Shown here: positions 61,536-64,000 of the stretch, in pieces | Layout: every line of letters begins with the position of its first letter | Position numbering within the stretch: the first letter of the stretch is position 1 | DNA from: Steroidobacteraceae bacterium | GTDB taxonomy: Bacteria; Pseudomonadota; Gammaproteobacteria; Steroidobacterales; Steroidobacteraceae | Direction: 5' to 3' | Length of the DNA stretch: 64,000 bases | Assembly: GCA_017853555.1 (NCBI GenBank) | Contig: JAFMJH010000004.1 | Coordinates: forward strand, 1-64,000 | Translations under genes and position numbers: made by a program | Notes under the pieces: model-generated | What the model saw: the letters and a program-made list of their open reading frames with translations, nothing else | What the model was told of the DNA's origin: nothing | Database searches by the model: none

Positions 61536-62109
61536 CCTTGCCGTCACGGACGGCATATTGTGCGGCGCTGCAGTCGCGATCGCCGCGAATCGAGCGATCA
61601 CGCCGCTGTTCCGGCTTGCGGCGACGTCCTTCGCGCTGGCATCGGCGTTCGGTGTGCTGCGCTTTTCGGGCGTCTACCCTGAACTCTTTCCGCACACGAC
61701 GTTCTCGATGCTCACCGCGGTCATGGGATTTCCCGCGCTCGCGCTCGCCATCGCGTTACCCGCCTCGGCACTGAATCGAACTTGGCGCAGCGCTGCGGCG
61801 GTGGCGATCGGGCTCGCGCTTGCAGGCACTGTGCTGGTCGAAACTTTCGGCTTTCGCATTTATCGTGATGGATGTGCGGTGCTCGGAACTCTCGTCGTCC
61901 TGGCGGTGATGCTGCGGGGCCGTGCATTGCCCGGAATGATCGGTTCGATGACGATGCTGGCGGGGCTTGCCTGCTTTGCACTCAAGATTCCCGCCACACC
62001 TCTGATACAGCCGGCTGACGTACTGCATCTTGCGCTCGCTGCAGGATTGACCCTGATCGCGCATGCGACAACTCAGCGTGGTGCGACCGACATCATCCAG
62101 GTCGGATAA
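61480..62109 (+). CDS. small polytopic membrane protein following the hydroxylase
   Basis: Up to 209 residues with about six TM segments, starting near ILCGAAVAIAAN and ending QRGATDIIQVG. I do not recognise the family. The start is uncertain: GTG 61480 overlaps the hydroxylase gene by 56 bases, whereas TTG 61558 would trim into the first TM helix. No ATG is available in frame before the first helix. Probably co-expressed with the hydroxylase. The end overlaps the convergent peptide-binding protein gene by 37 bases. Confidence 0.55.
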   Translation: MQSGRFGCIRASSERPVDSLAVTDGILCGAAVAIAANRAITPLFRLAATSFALASAFGVLRFSGVYPELFPHTTFSMLTAVMGFPALALAIALPASALNRTWRSAAAVAIGLALAGTVLVETFGFRIYRDGCAVLGTLVVLAVMLRGRALPGMIGSMTMLAGLACFALKIPATPLIQPADVLHLALAAGLTLIAHATTQRGATDIIQVG

Positions 62110-63656
62110 ACGCCGCGCGGATTATCGGCGAAACCCTGTACCCGGGCCGCCACGAGTCGCCGTCCGACCAGATAGTACACTGGCGCAACAGGCTGATCCG
62201 CGAGTGCGATCGACTCGGCCTCACGCAAGATCGCGGCGCGACGCTGCACGTCGACTTCACGCGACGCCGCTTCGAGCCTCTCGTCGAATTTAGGGTTCGC
62301 ATACCCCGAGGTATTCACAGCACCCGCAGAGCCGGTCGACACCATTCGCTCCAAATAAGCGTACGGATCGCTCGCCGACGCCACCCACACGGTACGGACT
62401 GCGTCGAAATCACCTTTGCCGATCTCGGCAAACAAGGCCTTGGATTCTTTGGATTCCAAATCGACTTTGACTCCGCCGCGCGACCACATCGCGCCGATCG
62501 TGACGGCAACCTTGCGGTTCAAGTCGGTGTTCGGAAAACCGAGTCGCATTCTGAGAGGTTTATCGTTCGTGTAGCCCGCCGCCGCCAGCAAGCGCTGCGC
62601 CTCGGCAACGCGTTTGCCCGGAAGCCAAGCCGCGAAGTCCGGCTTGGCGGCGTTGCCGTAGTTGAGGACACCGGGCGGGACAAAAGAATAACCCTCGACG
62701 CCCGGAAACCCGATCACCGCGCGTGCGATCGCCTCGCGCTCGATCAACATCGAAAGTGCACGCCGGACGCGTGCGTCAGCCGCCGGACCGCGACGGGTAT
62801 TGAATACGATGACTTCGTTGGCCAGTCCGCGCATCACTTTCAGGCGCGGATCGCGCGAAGATTGCAGATCAGCCGCGCGGTCGGGCGGGACCACCATCAC
62901 GAAATCAAGCTCGCCGGCGTTGAATCGGCGCAGCAAGGTGGCCGGATCGCTGATCGGATAGTGGTACACACCGTCGAGCGTCACGCGGTCGGCCGCCCAG
63001 AAATTTGCGTTGCGCCGCAGGCGGACATAGGCGTTGGGACGCCATTCCTCGAGCACGAAGGGCCCGTTACTCACGAAATTCTCGGGTCGCACCCAAGCCG
63101 CGCCGTATTTCTCGATCACGTGACGTGGCACGGGCATGGCGGCGGCCATCATCGAATCGACCAGGTAAGGCGCGGGATTTTCAAGATCGATCCGGACGGT
63201 ACGCGCATCGGGGGCGCTGACGCCGAGTTCGGTGGGCGGTTTTACGCCTGTCGCTACTGCACGGGCGTTGCGGATCGGGAACAAACGCGACGCCAAAGGA
63301 AAGGCCGTCGCCGGATCGAGCATGCGCTGGAACGACCACACCCAATCGGCTGCAGTGAGCGGCTTGCCGTCGGACCAACGCGAATTCGGACGCAGCTTGA
63401 AGAGATACGTTTTGCCATCGGCACTGATGGTCCAGGACTCGGCGGCGCCGGGAATCGGCCGCCCATTCATGCCGGGGGTCGAAAGACTCATGAACATGTC
63501 GAGAATGACCAGCTGCTCGCCGGGCAGCGCGACTTTGTGCGGATCGAGTGTGGCGGGGTCGTCGGTACCGACCCTATGAAATATTCGCTCGGCAGCTTCG
63601 ATGCTGCCCGCCCACATCATGAGCCAAACGAACAGAACGGCGAGATTGCGTTTCAT
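62073..63656 (-). CDS. peptide/nickel ABC transporter substrate-binding protein (OppA-like)
   Basis: A 527-residue family 5 solute-binding protein with a signal peptide (MKRNLAVLFVWLMMWAGSIEA). Family features are RVGTDDPATLDPHKV, PGAAESWTISADGKTYLFKL, the SDGKPLTAADWVWSF segment and VRRALSMLIEREAIA. It binds oligopeptides in the periplasm. No permease or ATPase genes lie next to it in the window, so its partners are elsewhere. I chose MKRNL because the upstream 22 residues contain no plausible signal. Confidence 0.87.
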   Translation of the reverse strand: MKRNLAVLFVWLMMWAGSIEAAERIFHRVGTDDPATLDPHKVALPGEQLVILDMFMSLSTPGMNGRPIPGAAESWTISADGKTYLFKLRPNSRWSDGKPLTAADWVWSFQRMLDPATAFPLASRLFPIRNARAVATGVKPPTELGVSAPDARTVRIDLENPAPYLVDSMMAAAMPVPRHVIEKYGAAWVRPENFVSNGPFVLEEWRPNAYVRLRRNANFWAADRVTLDGVYHYPISDPATLLRRFNAGELDFVMVVPPDRAADLQSSRDPRLKVMRGLANEVIVFNTRRGPAADARVRRALSMLIEREAIARAVIGFPGVEGYSFVPPGVLNYGNAAKPDFAAWLPGKRVAEAQRLLAAAGYTNDKPLRMRLGFPNTDLNRKVAVTIGAMWSRGGVKVDLESKESKALFAEIGKGDFDAVRTVWVASASDPYAYLERMVSTGSAGAVNTSGYANPKFDERLEAASREVDVQRRAAILREAESIALADQPVAPVYYLVGRRLVAARVQGFADNPRGVYPTWMMSVAPR

Positions 63657-63743
63657 GGGCTTCCACTCTACCCGAACGTCCGCTCGAAAATCCCCGCTAC
63701 AATGTACCGGTCGTTCAGCCATCCGACACGCCGAGGGGCAAAC
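63657..63743. promoter_or_regulatory. divergent spacer between the peptide-binding protein and SDR genes
   Basis: The plus strand has a good -10-like hexamer TACAAT at 63698-63703, about 40 bases before the SDR start, but the -35 region at 17 bases is poor. GAGGGG lies six bases before the GTG start at 63744. Confidence 0.35.
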
Positions 63744-64000
63744 GTGAAATTCACCGATCGCGTGGTACTCGTCACCGGCAGCAGTTCAGGCATCGGTCGT
63801 GCCGTGGCCGTGGCATTCGCCGCGCAGGGCGCGGCGGTCGTGGTTAACTACCCGAGCGAACGCGAAGCCGACGCAGCGCACAGCGTCGTCAACCGCATAG
63901 TCGCCGAGGGCGGAAATGCCGCGGCCATATGCGCAGATGTCAGCAGCGAAGTCGATGTCGCGGCACTCATCGCCGAGGCGCACCGCCGCTTCGGTCGCAT
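63744..64000 (+). CDS. short-chain dehydrogenase/reductase, cut by the window edge
   Basis: The first 85 or so residues are visible. They show LVTGSSSGIGRAVAVAFA (TGxxxGIG cofactor motif) and CADVSSEVDV, typical of a classical SDR of the FabG type. Start is GTG 63744, supported by GAGGGG a few bases upstream. The catalytic Ser-Tyr-Lys lies beyond the window. Confidence 0.85.
   Translation, partial: MKFTDRVVLVTGSSSGIGRAVAVAFAAQGAAVVVNYPSEREADAAHSVVNRIVAEGGNAAAICADVSSEVDVAALIAEAHRRFGR

Noticed and set aside
1-64000. tRNA, rRNA, CRISPR arrays and insertion sequences
   Set aside because: I saw no cloverleaf-like segment, direct-repeat/spacer array, transposase or terminal inverted repeat; a tool-based search would be needed to exclude short RNAs.

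Overview
The window is high-GC, densely packed bacterial chromosome with about 60 protein genes and almost no free intergenic space. Gram-negative character is clear: two TonB-dependent receptors, lipid A aminoarabinose (arn) genes, LptF and LptG, lipobox lipoproteins and Tat signals. The gene mix (DctABD, EnvZ/OmpR-like pair, SGNH and alpha/beta hydrolases, DUF1838, a Baeyer-Villiger-type monooxygenase) suggests an environmental proteobacterium with broad catabolic ability, perhaps a gammaproteobacterium of the Steroidobacter/Nevskia type. The phylum is well supported; the genus is a guess. No rRNA, tRNA, CRISPR, insertion sequence or phage gene was recognised.

Region 1 (1-18370, all minus strand) looks like an uptake-and-degradation locus. 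From upstream to downstream: SGNH hydrolase, DctA transporter, TonB receptor, GPH-family transporter, a tandem nitrilase-fold protein, an orphan molybdenum hydroxylase, a tiny YKS-repeat protein of the DUF6150/septoil-knot type, a second TonB receptor, a small-molecule kinase, an MFS transporter, an FAD oxidoreductase and an alpha/beta hydrolase. Its substrate is unknown. It is headed by a divergent DctB/DctD-like two-component pair (18525-21550), whose regulator has lost the sigma54-contact loop.

Region 2 (21735-34289) is envelope biology. A seven-gene arn cluster for 4-amino-4-deoxy-L-arabinose transfer to lipid A has ArnA split into two separate genes and ends in lptF, translationally coupled to arnD. 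Upstream lie an APH-type kinase, two small secreted proteins sharing a C-terminal motif, and an EnvZ/OmpR-like pair that could regulate the cluster.

Region 3 (34444-51439) is mixed metabolism: type II NADH dehydrogenase, lipocalin-like protein, secreted proteins, a secreted nuclease, a serine hydrolase with SMSR in place of SxxK, an OsmC-like protein, a Baeyer-Villiger-type monooxygenase coupled to a hydrolase, a cluster of membrane protein, PhyH-like oxygenase, DUF1838 protein and amidohydrolase, a second amidohydrolase, and lptG. Region 4 (51548-64000) carries a DUF4382 lipoprotein, an uncharacterised membrane pair, a methyltransferase, an SDR-hydrolase-hydrolase operon, a Cas4/RecB-like nuclease, an aldo/keto reductase with a quinone oxidoreductase, a di-iron hydroxylase, a peptide-binding protein and the start of an SDR gene. 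Genes are often coupled by ATGA overlaps, so many are co-translated.
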